From positions 124,001-188,000 of the forward strand of contig NZ_JAEVHF010000005.1 in the NCBI RefSeq assembly GCF_018263925.1: a stretch of DNA of 64,000 bases, in the 5' to 3' direction. Below, one piece after another: positions 55,676-64,000 of the stretch. This DNA is from Kistimonas asteriae (GTDB lineage: Bacteria; Pseudomonadota; Gammaproteobacteria; Pseudomonadales; Endozoicomonadaceae). Positions within the stretch are counted from its first letter, which is position 1. Each line of letters starts with the position of its first letter. A program made the translations under genes and the position numbers. Under the pieces are notes generated by a model. That model was not told where the DNA came from, ran no database searches, and saw only the letters and a program-made list of their open reading frames with translations.

Positions 55676-56229
55676 GTCAAAGGATGAACACCGAAGCAGA
55701 CAACGCTCTCATATTACTGGTGGATGATGATGTGACATTCCATCAGGTGCTGGCCCGTTCATTACGTCGAAAAGGATTTGAGGTTATCGTGGCAGATGGG
55801 GTCGACAACGCCCATTCACTTCTGACACGTTACCAACCGGATTACGCCGTCGTCGATCTCAAGATGGAGGGCGCCTCCGGCCTCGCATTAATACCGGCAT
55901 TACAGACGCTGGCGCCCGACTGCAAAACCGTTGTATTAACCGGTTACGCCAGTATTGCCACCGCTGTTGAAGCCATGCGTCTGGGTGCAGTGGACTACCT
56001 TTGCAAGCCTGCCGATACCACTCAGATTCTTGCCGCCCTGCAGGGCAAAGCGCCTAACCCCAGCCTGTCGCCTGCCGAGCAACCCATGTCTGTCGACCGC
56101 GTGGAATGGGAGCACATCCAGAAGGTCCTGTATGAGCATGAAGGGAACATCTCTGCCACGGCACGCAGCCTGGGCATGCATCGCAGAACCCTGCAACGAA
56201 AGCTCGCCAAGCGTCCTGCACAAGCCTAG
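55672..56229 (+). CDS. regA: response regulator RegA/PrrA type
   Basis: A 185-residue regulator: a receiver domain (LVDDDVTFHQVLARSL, phospho-acceptor Asp62 in YAVVDLKM, VVLTGYASIATAVEAM, CKPAD), a Pro-rich linker, and a Fis-type helix-turn-helix (NISATARSLGMHRRTLQRKLAKR), the RegA/PrrA/ActR layout. ATGA overlap with regB implies translational coupling. In relatives it controls respiration, terminal oxidases and redox balance. Confidence 0.94.
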   Translation: MSQRMNTEADNALILLVDDDVTFHQVLARSLRRKGFEVIVADGVDNAHSLLTRYQPDYAVVDLKMEGASGLALIPALQTLAPDCKTVVLTGYASIATAVEAMRLGAVDYLCKPADTTQILAALQGKAPNPSLSPAEQPMSVDRVEWEHIQKVLYEHEGNISATARSLGMHRRTLQRKLAKRPAQA

Positions 56230-56390
56230 CCTCATGCCATGATACGGTCATACCCAGACCCGCCAACTCTCTGCCGACACGGATGCTGGTACAGCTGATT
56301 TGACTAGCATCATGGCAACCCCAGCCTCCATCGCAAACACACGTGCATATCCTGACTTGCATCCGGCGGGTTATCCCTGACAATACCGGC

Positions 56391-57047
56391 ATGACAGAAT
56401 GCTACATCGCTCCCCCCTGCCTGGAAGCACTCCGGGAACTGTACCGTGACAATGACATCGTGGTCGTCGACAAACCGGCTGGCCTGCTCAGCGTACCCGG
56501 CCGCCACCCCGACAACTACGACAGTGCCCTGACCCGCCTCCAGGCCATTGAACCGGAAACCCGTGTCGTTCACCGGCTCGACATGGCCACATCCGGCATC
56601 ATGGTCTTTGGCCTGCATGCTGACAGCCACCGGGCGCTGAGTCGCCAGTTCCAAGATCGTCTGGTCAGCAAGGCCTATGTGGCCGACGTCTGGGGTGAAC
56701 TGGAACAGGAAAGCGGTGAGATTGACCTGCCATTGCGCTGCGACTGGCCAAACCGGCCCCGGCAAATGGTCGATCATGAACAGGGAAAAAGTGCATTCAC
56801 ACGGTATCAGAAGATGGGTAGCCACAATGGCTACGGACGAGTCTGGCTGGAGCCGGTGACTGGCCGTTCCCATCAGCTGCGGGTGCATATGGCAGCTATC
56901 GGGCATCCGATTCTTGGTTGCAGTTTCTATGCGCATGAAGCGGCTCGCTCTGCAGCAACGCGTCTGCATCTGCATGCAACCAAACTTTCCTTTGTCCATC
57001 CTGTAACCACTAAAACCTTAGCGTTTGACTGCCCTGTGCCATTTTAA
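56391..57047 (+). CDS. rluA: RluA-family pseudouridine synthase
   Basis: A 218-residue synthase, the length of E. coli RluA (219). The catalytic Asp is in VVHRLDMATSGIMVFG. Other signatures are IVVVDKPAGLLSVPGRH, SKAYVADVWG, and EPVTGRSHQLRVHMAAIGHPILG. RluA converts uridine 746 of 23S rRNA and uridine 32 of some tRNAs; the short length without an S4 domain supports this over RluC or RluD. The ATG at 56391 was chosen because the family N-terminus begins there; the Shine-Dalgarno is weak. Confidence 0.9.
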   Translation: MTECYIAPPCLEALRELYRDNDIVVVDKPAGLLSVPGRHPDNYDSALTRLQAIEPETRVVHRLDMATSGIMVFGLHADSHRALSRQFQDRLVSKAYVADVWGELEQESGEIDLPLRCDWPNRPRQMVDHEQGKSAFTRYQKMGSHNGYGRVWLEPVTGRSHQLRVHMAAIGHPILGCSFYAHEAARSAATRLHLHATKLSFVHPVTTKTLAFDCPVPF

Positions 57048-57143
57048 GATACATATCATGGTTGCAAGAACACCTGCTTCAAAAGTGAAGCCTGATTGAA
57101 CAGTATCCATAGTTAAACCAGAAAAACCCCAAAGCTATAACCA

Positions 57144-58739
57144 TTATTGGCTATCAGTACTGCTGGTAGACTCATCACTGAACAACTGCCCAAAACGATA
57201 AGAGGTCGATGACGATGTCGAGTCAGAGGAAGTAGTAATATCACTCGCTACTTCCTGAATCGAAAGGGCATCCTTATGTTCTAAATATTCAGGCGCAGAT
57301 GGAAATATGTCCCATTCAATAATCTTTTTATCAGCACCACAGCTTAGAAATTCCATCTCACTAAACTTTAATCCATAGATCACTTCATTAACATGTTTCT
57401 CAAGACCTGCGATTTTTTCCCATTCATCCTTCTTTTCCTGTGGGATAGGTTCAGCGTCACTCGTAGAAGGCACCACACTATCGGAGGCTTTAATGCCAAT
57501 ATTGGCAGCTCCAATGAAACGAGGTTCTCGTCGCCCCCAGACAACCGCAGACCAATCCAGTGAACAGGTGATAAAACATCTGGAAGAGATAATCGTTATA
57601 CTATTAATTAGCGCTTCATGCCCATCAAGCACTTGAACGATTTCCCATTTTTCATGATTCGAAGCATCGTACTGTTTTTTTATAATACATATTTCATTTT
57701 CATCTGAGGCCGCGACCAGTCTATCCATCCCCAGAGATTTGCATTGAGTAACCCCATTATGAGTTAAAGAATATGAGCTAAACCACCGGTTCATTCGACA
57801 ATCAAATTTCCAGAATCGTAAAGTAAAGTCAATTGAAACGGACACCAGCCTGCATTGAACTAATTCAAGTACATTATCATAAGGCTTCAGTATTTCCAGT
57901 GATTCAACAGAATCCGTATGCCCTGTTAAATATTGCACTGGAGACCATCGTTTTTTTATTTCACCCCACACACCAATGGATTGATCTACGGATGACGAAA
58001 ATACAAACATTCCCATTAAAGAGACGAGCCCTGTTACAGTGTCAGTGTGAGAAAGCTCTCTGACACAGCGCCAGCCCACAACAGGAAAAGACTTATAAAA
58101 CTTAATTTTATTATGACAAGCATAGGAAAACGAATCACTATCCAGCCTCGTTAAATGATCAACAATACCCTCTGCGTTAGAGATAGTCTTTACACAGCGC
58201 CATTGTTCCTGAAAAATCCTTTCCCAAACTTTAACGTCTCCCCCCTGCGCGCAGGATACCATTACTGAGGGACTCAACACCTCAACGCCATAGACTTCAT
58301 CTATATGGTCACGTAACTCATTCCTGCAAACCCATCCTTTTACTGTTTTCACCCAAACACGAAGAGAGCAATCATCAGAACATGATATCAAAGAAGGTGA
58401 TTCATTTTTTTCAATTCCAGGAACAACAATCATTCTTCTTATTTTACCCGTATGCTCTGTGAGTATTTCTTTCGCCAGAACACTTGAGTCTGTATTATTC
58501 GAACTTACTGAAAAAATTCTTTTACACCTCAACACCTCAACCTGTCTCTTTAGCATCGGTAACGTACAACCAAAAGTACGCTGTGCGTTCAATACATACA
58601 ACACAGAATTTGTATTCACTTTGCGAAACCTGAAAGCCGAGCGAATCACAGCATCACTATCAAGATAGTTAACTTGCGCTCCCTGATTCATTCCTACACC
58701 TGAAAACTCCATCAAACACCCTTTCAATACATGTAACAT
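57144..58739 (-). CDS. WD40-repeat (beta-propeller) protein, eukaryote-like
   Basis: A 531-residue protein. At least seven WD40-type repeats are visible between residues 90 and 480, such as LISCSDDCSLRVWV, VSCAQGGDVKVWE, FSSSVDQSIGVWG, LVSVSIDFTLRFWK, ITCSLDWSAVVWG and LSCGADKKIIEWD. Each has GH or HT at the blade start. It would form a propeller that scaffolds protein complexes. The first 80 residues are unlike known domains; an F-box could not be confirmed. The tail (about 495-531) is Ser/Thr-rich. No signal peptide. The start is uncertain: AGGAG is three bases before this ATG, and AAAGGG six bases before a second ATG at 58712. Low GC and unique sequence suggest an effector. Confidence 0.75.
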   Translation of the reverse strand: MLHVLKGCLMEFSGVGMNQGAQVNYLDSDAVIRSAFRFRKVNTNSVLYVLNAQRTFGCTLPMLKRQVEVLRCKRIFSVSSNNTDSSVLAKEILTEHTGKIRRMIVVPGIEKNESPSLISCSDDCSLRVWVKTVKGWVCRNELRDHIDEVYGVEVLSPSVMVSCAQGGDVKVWERIFQEQWRCVKTISNAEGIVDHLTRLDSDSFSYACHNKIKFYKSFPVVGWRCVRELSHTDTVTGLVSLMGMFVFSSSVDQSIGVWGEIKKRWSPVQYLTGHTDSVESLEILKPYDNVLELVQCRLVSVSIDFTLRFWKFDCRMNRWFSSYSLTHNGVTQCKSLGMDRLVAASDENEICIIKKQYDASNHEKWEIVQVLDGHEALINSITIISSRCFITCSLDWSAVVWGRREPRFIGAANIGIKASDSVVPSTSDAEPIPQEKKDEWEKIAGLEKHVNEVIYGLKFSEMEFLSCGADKKIIEWDIFPSAPEYLEHKDALSIQEVASDITTSSDSTSSSTSYRFGQLFSDESTSSTDSQ

Positions 58740-59156
58740 AGACTCCTATAGACAATGGAATCTTTATTTTATTCACGGTTTAACAACACCGGTCATGGAT
58801 CCTGACTATCTTTTTTCGCACCCAGCCCAATTAAGTAAAAACCCCTAGAGACACCCGCATAGATAATCCATTAGCGTTAGATAAAGGCTTTCTTGAATGC
58901 AGGATCTTATCAAAAACATGAACTCGGTTACGTTACATTCAGACTCTCAAAATGCTGTAACCGGCATGTTGTCCTGTGTTGCCCTGCTACTATCTGCTGC
59001 CCTGCTACTGAGACGCGGGTTGGCAGTGTAGTATTTACAAACACTGTCGGCCCTTACGGAAAGGGCCGATGGTTGTCGCACCGCCTTCATACACGCAACC
59101 AGAATCCCCACCCGTAACGCTGACAGTCTCCATCCATCTGATGACACGAGGCTGCT
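58740..59156. other. divergent intergenic region upstream of brnQ
   Basis: About 400 bases between the WD40 gene and brnQ. It has a direct repeat of GCCCTGCTACT (near 58980-59012) and the hairpin listed separately. No gene was seen. Confidence 0.4.
59048..59068. promoter_or_regulatory. 8-bp GC hairpin in the brnQ leader
   Basis: CGGCCCTT and AAGGGCCG around ACGGA, about 90 bases before brnQ. No T-tract on either strand. It could be an attenuator or an mRNA leader structure. Confidence 0.4.
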
Positions 59157-60479
59157 GTGAAGACAACGAACATCGCCGCATTGGGACTCATGACCTTCTC
59201 CTTGTTTTTAGGAGCGGGCAACCTTATTTTCCCCCCCATTATCGGTTACCTTGCTGGCGACCAGACCTGGCAGGCCGGCGCCGGCTTTATCCTTGGTGAT
59301 GTGGGGCTGACCCTACTCGCGCTGATTGCGGTTGCCGTGAGTGGCGGCCCTGACAAGGTGGTCAGGGATTTTTCCCCAGCGATCCAAAAACTCTTCTGGG
59401 TCGTGCTGTTCATTGTGATTGGCCCGGCTTTTGTCATCCCCCGCGCGGTCATGGTCGCTTATGAAACCGGCTTCATGCCCTTTTTCCCCAACACGGGGGA
59501 TACCGTATTCCATGGCTATGTCGTGATTTACCTCGGTATTACCCTGGCCCTGACGTTGAGACCGGGGCAGTTAGTCTCCACCATCGGCAAATGGATGACC
59601 CCGTTGCTCGCGTTGATGTTGACCACTATAGCGGTGGGCACATTGATCAATCCGCAAAGCGCCATTCAGTCGGCCCGCGGCGTTTATGAAAGCCAGCCTG
59701 TCGCTGAAGGCCTGATCCAGGGATACCTGACCATGGACGTGTTGGGCGCCCTTGGCTTTGGCTGGATTATCACCACCGCCATCAAAAGCCTGGGGGTCAG
59801 CAGTGGTCGGGACATTGCCCGTTATACAACCATGGCCGGCCTGATTGCCGCCATCGGTATGATCCTCATTTACAGCGCCCTGTTCTATCTCGGCGCCACC
59901 AGTCATGGATTGGTGCCGGATGCCAGCAACGGTGCTCATATCTTGTCCACCTATGTCGCCGCCTTATTTGGCCCAGCCGGCAATATGGTGCTGACTCTTG
60001 TTATCACGCTCGCCTGTTTGACCACCTGTATTGGCGTCACCGGAGCCAGCGCAGAATACTTCAGTAAAACCTTTACATCGTTTAGCTATCATCAGTATGT
60101 GGCCGCTATCGCTGTAGCCTCAGCCCTGGTTGCAACCGTCGGTCTTGACCAGTTGATCGTGCTGACGGTTCCAGTCATCGTGACCATCTACCCGGTGGCC
60201 ATCGCGGTCATCATCATGCCATTTATCCGTCGTTTTCTGTTTTACCCGACTGTGATCACCCGTGTCGTCAGTGCGACAGCCTTACTGTTTGCTATCCCTG
60301 ATGGCATCAAGGCCGCTGGATTTATGCCCGAAGCAATTAATACGATTTTGAGCCAGCACCTGCCGCTGTTCGAACAGGGTATGGGATGGGTCGTTCCCGG
60401 CATGATCATGCTGATTGTGAGCATTGCTGTCAGCCAGTGCTTGGGTTGGAACAGACCGTCAGAGGAAGCGCCCTGCTAA
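59157..60479 (+). CDS. brnQ: branched-chain amino acid:cation symporter BrnQ (LIV-II)
   Basis: A 440-residue transporter with about 12 membrane helices. Family motifs are LGLMTFSLFLGAGNLIFPPIIG, the conserved GPAFVIPRA region and LACLTTCIGVTGASAEYF. It imports leucine, isoleucine and valine with Na+. The start is GTG, with GAGG five bases upstream. A 12-bp hairpin follows the stop. Confidence 0.95.
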   Translation: MKTTNIAALGLMTFSLFLGAGNLIFPPIIGYLAGDQTWQAGAGFILGDVGLTLLALIAVAVSGGPDKVVRDFSPAIQKLFWVVLFIVIGPAFVIPRAVMVAYETGFMPFFPNTGDTVFHGYVVIYLGITLALTLRPGQLVSTIGKWMTPLLALMLTTIAVGTLINPQSAIQSARGVYESQPVAEGLIQGYLTMDVLGALGFGWIITTAIKSLGVSSGRDIARYTTMAGLIAAIGMILIYSALFYLGATSHGLVPDASNGAHILSTYVAALFGPAGNMVLTLVITLACLTTCIGVTGASAEYFSKTFTSFSYHQYVAAIAVASALVATVGLDQLIVLTVPVIVTIYPVAIAVIIMPFIRRFLFYPTVITRVVSATALLFAIPDGIKAAGFMPEAINTILSQHLPLFEQGMGWVVPGMIMLIVSIAVSQCLGWNRPSEEAPC

Positions 60480-60487
60480 CCAGCCAT

Positions 60488-60519
60488 GCCCCTCCAAACC
60501 ATTAACCGTTTGGAGGGGC
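60488..60519 (+). terminator. 12-bp perfect hairpin after brnQ
   Basis: GCCCCTCCAAAC and GTTTGGAGGGGC around eight bases, eight bases past the brnQ stop. No T-tract follows. Confidence 0.6.
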
Positions 60520-60604
60520 TGCTACTGGCAGGATTTGGCAGCGGGGAGCAATAGTGTTAAAAGTGTCGCAATAACAAAAACAACAAACGACAGGGACATG
60601 CGCC

Positions 60605-61840
60605 GTGAGCTACATTCTTTACGCCATCCCGGTTTTCTTTCTGCTGATCACGCTTGAGATTCTAGCGACAGTCATTCGCAGAAAAGACTATTACCGTACG
60701 AATGATGCCATCAACAGTATCAGTACCGGCATGTTCAGCACCGCCGCCAATCTGACGACAAAAGTTGTCACTTTCACGATCTATGTGGTGGTCTTTGAAT
60801 ACCTTGCACCTATTCAGCTAGACGCCAGTCACCTATGGGTTTGGGTACTTGGCTTTTTTCTGAAAGATTTTTTCTATTACTGGTATCACCGCGCCGGTCA
60901 CGAGATCAATATCCTCTGGGCCTCACATGCGGTGCATCACCAGAGTGAAGAATACAACATGACAACCGCCCTGCGACAAACGTCCACGGGGTTCATCTTC
61001 AACTGGATTTTTTATGTGCCGGTCGCCTTAGCGGGCATTCCACCGATGGTCTTTTTTGCGGTCAGCTCTATCAACCTGCTCTACCAGTATTGGGTTCATA
61101 CCCGCCATATCCCGCAGCTTGGCTGGTTTGAATGGTTCTTTATCTCGCCCTCCAACCACCGTGTTCATCATGCCAAGAATCGCCGTTATCTGGATAAAAA
61201 TTACGGTGGGGTTTTTATTATCTGGGATCGTTTGTTCGGCACCTATGCGGAAGAAGATGACAATTATGAACCTATTCGCTACGGCACACTGAAGCCTTTG
61301 CGCAGCTGGAATCCCTTGTGGGCCAACCTGCAACTCTATGTGCAGCTGTGGCAGGACGCTATCAAGACCCGTAGCTGGAAAGAGAAACTGACGCTATGGT
61401 TTCGCCGAACCGGTTATCGGCCAGCGGATGTTGCCGCACCGATGAAAATGCCGGATATCCATGCGTATGAAAATTACAATCCCTGCGTCAATCCTGTTCT
61501 GCAGGCTTATGTTGTTTTCCAGTTTCTGATCTTGATCATCGGCACTGTTCTGTTAATTGCAGCCAACGACATACTGTCGGTTGGGTTAACGGTCTTGTGG
61601 ACAGTGATGCTGGGTTACCATCTGCTCATCATCGGATGGTTACTGGAAAAGAAAGGTGGTTTTGTCTGGCTTGAGATGTCCCGTTTTGTGGCTGTCATTC
61701 CCGCACTGATACTGACGCAACGTGAACTATCACTGACGCATGACAGCATGCTATTCCTTGCGGTTTATGGCGTACTGTCACTGGCAGCCATCTCGATAGT
61801 CGGGTCAAAAAAGACAATTGTCAGCTACCAGAATTCCTGA
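60605..61840 (+). CDS. sterol desaturase / fatty acid hydroxylase-family membrane enzyme (alkylglycerol monooxygenase-like)
   Basis: A 411-residue integral membrane protein with a diiron histidine-box set: HRAGH, HAVHH, then HTRH and HRVHH (with an HHAKN motif), as in the sterol desaturase/fatty acid hydroxylase superfamily. The length, the C-terminal membrane helices and WDRLFGTYAEE point to the alkylglycerol monooxygenase-like branch, which cleaves ether lipids. It may hydroxylate a host or own lipid. GTG start, AGGGA eight bases upstream. About 50 bases upstream of the saccharopine-dehydrogenase-like gene, probably co-transcribed. Confidence 0.85.
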   Translation: MSYILYAIPVFFLLITLEILATVIRRKDYYRTNDAINSISTGMFSTAANLTTKVVTFTIYVVVFEYLAPIQLDASHLWVWVLGFFLKDFFYYWYHRAGHEINILWASHAVHHQSEEYNMTTALRQTSTGFIFNWIFYVPVALAGIPPMVFFAVSSINLLYQYWVHTRHIPQLGWFEWFFISPSNHRVHHAKNRRYLDKNYGGVFIIWDRLFGTYAEEDDNYEPIRYGTLKPLRSWNPLWANLQLYVQLWQDAIKTRSWKEKLTLWFRRTGYRPADVAAPMKMPDIHAYENYNPCVNPVLQAYVVFQFLILIIGTVLLIAANDILSVGLTVLWTVMLGYHLLIIGWLLEKKGGFVWLEMSRFVAVIPALILTQRELSLTHDSMLFLAVYGVLSLAAISIVGSKKTIVSYQNS

Positions 61841-61892
61841 GACTATGGCGATCCAATAAACATGAGCGGCTCCTGCGCAGTAAGGAAAGACA

Positions 61893-62942
61893 ATGGCTAA
61901 ATGGATGATTTACGGCGCCAACGGTTACAGCGCCAGACTCGCCGTTCAGGCGGCTAAAGAACAGGGGCTTCAGCCCGTTGTGGCCGGACGTAACAGGGAA
62001 AAAGTCGAGGCCATCGCCCAGCAGACCGGCCTCGAAGCCCGTGTCTTCAGCCTGGACAACAGCGCAGATATCATCACCAACCTGCGCGATATCAAGGCAG
62101 TTATTCATTGTGCAGGTCCCTTCTCTGCCACCGCTGCCCCCATGATGGAAGCCTGTCTGCAAAATGGCACCCACTATGCGGATATCACCGGTGAGATTCC
62201 GGTCTTTGAACATGGGCAGACATTGCATGAGCGTGCCCGTGAAAGCAATGTGGTGCTCTGCCCCGGCGTCGGCTTTGATGTCATACCGACAGACTGCATT
62301 GCCGCCTGCCTGAAAGAAGCCCTGCCCGATGCCACTGAACTGAACCTGGCATTTAATGCCGGAGGCACCCTCAGCCCCGGAACAGCAAAAACCTCTGTTG
62401 AAATTCTGGCGGGCGGCATAAAGATACGTCGCAATGGAGAGCTGGTGACAGTACCGCGCACCTGGAACATCAGGGACATTGATTATGGCCGCGGGCCTCG
62501 CACATCCGCCGTGATTCCCTGGGGGGATGTCTCCACTGCGGCATGGACGACAGGTATCAAGAATATCGCCGTCTATATCCCGGCACCGGGCAGCCGAATG
62601 ATGCTGAAAGCCACCAGCCTGGTGGCACCGTTACTGAAGCTGAAACCCGTACAACAGTTCCTTAAAAAACGTATTGAGAAATCCATACCCGGCCCTACCG
62701 CCGAACAACGGTCTGCCCGGAAAACCCTGCTCTGGGGCGAGGCCATCAACGCCTGCGGTCAGCGGGTAGAAGCACGGCTGCAAACAGCGAATGGTTATGA
62801 TGTGACGGTCGCCGGTATTCTGGCCGCCGGTAAGATGCTGGCCGATTACCAGGGTGAAGGCGGTTATTTCACCCCATCACAGCTATTTGGGCCACGGATC
62901 ATTGAGTCCTTACCGGGCTCAGGCAAGATTGAAATTCTCTAA
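61893..62942 (+). CDS. saccharopine dehydrogenase-like / trans-acting enoyl reductase-family oxidoreductase
   Basis: A 349-residue NAD(P)-binding protein. The Rossmann motif is MIYGANGYSARLAVQAA, followed by VVAGRNREKV, VIHCAGPFSATAAPM, HYADITGE and CPGVGFDVIPTDC. This is the saccharopine-dehydrogenase NADP domain with a trans-enoyl-reductase-like C-terminus. Such proteins often work on lipid or polyketide enoyl groups; the adjacent lipid hydroxylase-like gene agrees with a lipid role. The exact substrate is unknown. True lysine-pathway saccharopine dehydrogenase is unlikely. Confidence 0.87.
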   Translation: MAKWMIYGANGYSARLAVQAAKEQGLQPVVAGRNREKVEAIAQQTGLEARVFSLDNSADIITNLRDIKAVIHCAGPFSATAAPMMEACLQNGTHYADITGEIPVFEHGQTLHERARESNVVLCPGVGFDVIPTDCIAACLKEALPDATELNLAFNAGGTLSPGTAKTSVEILAGGIKIRRNGELVTVPRTWNIRDIDYGRGPRTSAVIPWGDVSTAAWTTGIKNIAVYIPAPGSRMMLKATSLVAPLLKLKPVQQFLKKRIEKSIPGPTAEQRSARKTLLWGEAINACGQRVEARLQTANGYDVTVAGILAAGKMLADYQGEGGYFTPSQLFGPRIIESLPGSGKIEIL

Positions 62943-62980
62943 AAACCAGTGGGCATACCCGTCGTAAGTATGCCCTTCCA

Positions 62981-63775
62981 TCACCAGGCTTTTTTCATTC
63001 GCCAGGTCGTGGCTGAACTCAACAGGCCCTGCGTATACACCTTGTAATCAATGGTCAGATAAGCGCCGGACACTGTGATTGTCCTGACGATTTCACGCAC
63101 GGTGCTTAACCGCTTGAAGCGAATCTTTTCCTCTTTATCGTCCGACTCTTCATCCTCTATCTCTGGAAGAAGCGACACTTCATCCTCTATCGCTGGCAGA
63201 ATCGACACTTCATCATCCACTGGTAAAATGGACACTTCCCCTTCACCTTCGTCGTCCTTATCGCGTTTTATGGGTTGACGGTGTGTCACCCGAAACGTCT
63301 GGATGAATGTCAAATGCTGGTTGTCGAGCGAGACCAGCGCAACATCACCGGATGCATTGTTCACATCAATGCGCAGAAAATCGCGACTGGAAAACAAACG
63401 CAGGGTTTCACGACGGCTCGTCTTTTTTTGCGGTGAATACAGATCGGCTTCCAATCGGATATTGCCGGATGAATCCTGCTTGACGGTGGCGGTTAGCTGG
63501 TAATTATCAGGCTTCTTACGCGGTGTATTTTCAGTCCCCATGCAAAAGTAGCCATGGGTCTCACCTTCCCATTGCTTCGCCATCTTACGAAACAGGGTAT
63601 CTATCTGACGCTGTTCGCTGCTGGTCAGCTTACGCGCCTCGGTCGGCTCAAATGCTTTCCCACTGGCAGCCAGGGGAGAGGCTGAAAAACAGTCAGCCGC
63701 TGAAACCGGCGTCAGGCCCAGTAAGCCGACCAGCATGATAAGCCAGGATAATACGGGATTCCTGATCTTTCCCAT
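62981..63775 (-). CDS. secreted hypothetical protein with acidic tandem repeat
   Basis: A 264-residue protein. The ATG at 63775 follows GAGGAA; the signal peptide is about residues 1-27 (VLSWLIMLVGLLGLTPVSAA, then the mature Cys). I recognise no family. The N-terminal domain has two cysteines and a WEGETHGYFCMGTEN segment. An acidic region about residues 175-215 repeats EVSILP / EVSILPAIED / EVSLLPEIED three times. A beta-rich C-terminus ends in WRMKKAW. The repeat is also seen at the DNA level near 63150-63240. Periplasmic or outer-surface location is likely. Function is unknown. Confidence 0.65.
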   Translation of the reverse strand: MGKIRNPVLSWLIMLVGLLGLTPVSAADCFSASPLAASGKAFEPTEARKLTSSEQRQIDTLFRKMAKQWEGETHGYFCMGTENTPRKKPDNYQLTATVKQDSSGNIRLEADLYSPQKKTSRRETLRLFSSRDFLRIDVNNASGDVALVSLDNQHLTFIQTFRVTHRQPIKRDKDDEGEGEVSILPVDDEVSILPAIEDEVSLLPEIEDEESDDKEEKIRFKRLSTVREIVRTITVSGAYLTIDYKVYTQGLLSSATTWRMKKAW

Positions 63776-63796
63776 TTCCGATTCCTCATCACCCAT

Positions 63797-64000
63797 TGTT
63801 CTTATTGCCAGGCAAGCGCTTTATCACTGCCACGGGCACCGCCGGGGAAGCATAATAACGAAACCGGCATGTAAGTGCTAAGTTCTCCTATGCGCGTTGT
63901 GACAGCGGTAATACTTATCCACGCTCAATCAACATCATTGTCAGCAGGAGTGACTATCCTGTCAGTTCATTCGCTCAAACCCTGTTGAGTAATCCCTTGC
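63797..64000. other. window-end region without a gene
   Basis: About 200 bases past the secreted-protein gene with no convincing frame or motif. Confidence 0.35.

Overview
The window looks like chromosomal DNA of a host-associated marine gammaproteobacterium, most like the Endozoicomonas/Oceanospirillales group. I infer this from the mix of genes: ordinary gammaproteobacterial genes (pilU, kbl-tdh, norVW, rluA, brnQ, regBA) sit between long, AT-richer, poorly conserved genes with eukaryote-like or effector-like domains (PP2C phosphatase, YopJ-like enzyme with a nuclear-localisation-like motif, two U-box-like membrane proteins, a WD40 protein). No rRNA, tRNA, IS element, CRISPR array or replication origin was found.

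Layout. 1-7.7 kb: a methyltransferase cut by the window edge, a small membrane protein, a three-domain rhodanese lipoprotein, a PP2C-domain protein and a membrane protein with a phage-head-protein-like Cys/His tail. 7.8-14.8 kb: a YopJ-like protein with a Pro-dipeptide tail, a small unknown gene, pilU and two tandem unknown proteins. 14.8-28.0 kb (all minus strand): the metabolic core. trxB-trxA-grdA-grdC-grdD-grdE-grdB encodes a selenoprotein glycine reductase closed by a strong terminator; then come a DAACS-type symporter, kbl, tdh and an EIIC-like membrane protein. Together they would import substrate, convert threonine to glycine plus acetyl-CoA, and reduce glycine to acetyl phosphate and ammonia using thioredoxin. 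Both Sec sites are in-frame TGA codons: grdB at 20357-20359, followed by a SECIS-like hairpin, and grdA at 26134-26136.

28.6-35.6 kb: an S41 protease with an MVL-lectin-like tail; a deletion scar where C-terminal remnants of ectoine hydrolase (doeA) and a MocR-like regulator meet head to head; a nitric-oxide detoxification operon (methyltransferase, cupin, flavodiiron NorV, separate rubredoxin, NorW); and a broken DUF488 gene. 35.7-42.3 kb: a LEPR-XLL surface protein with two PA14 domains, overlapped by a PqqD-like/M50 protease/HlyD-like fusion, and a DUF938 methyltransferase. 42.5-45.9 kb: two tandem membrane proteins ending in U-box-like domains.

46.3-64 kb: a diguanylate cyclase, a PdxH-like oxidase, a D-threonine-aldolase-like enzyme convergent with an M20 amidohydrolase, a TonB-like protein with an OprC-type copper receptor, the redox two-component system RegB/RegA, a RluA-type pseudouridine synthase, a WD40 protein, BrnQ, a fatty-acid-hydroxylase-family membrane enzyme, a saccharopine-dehydrogenase-like reductase and a secreted protein with an acidic repeat. 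Several start codons were moved downstream of the longest reading frame because a ribosome-binding site or signal peptide supports the later start.
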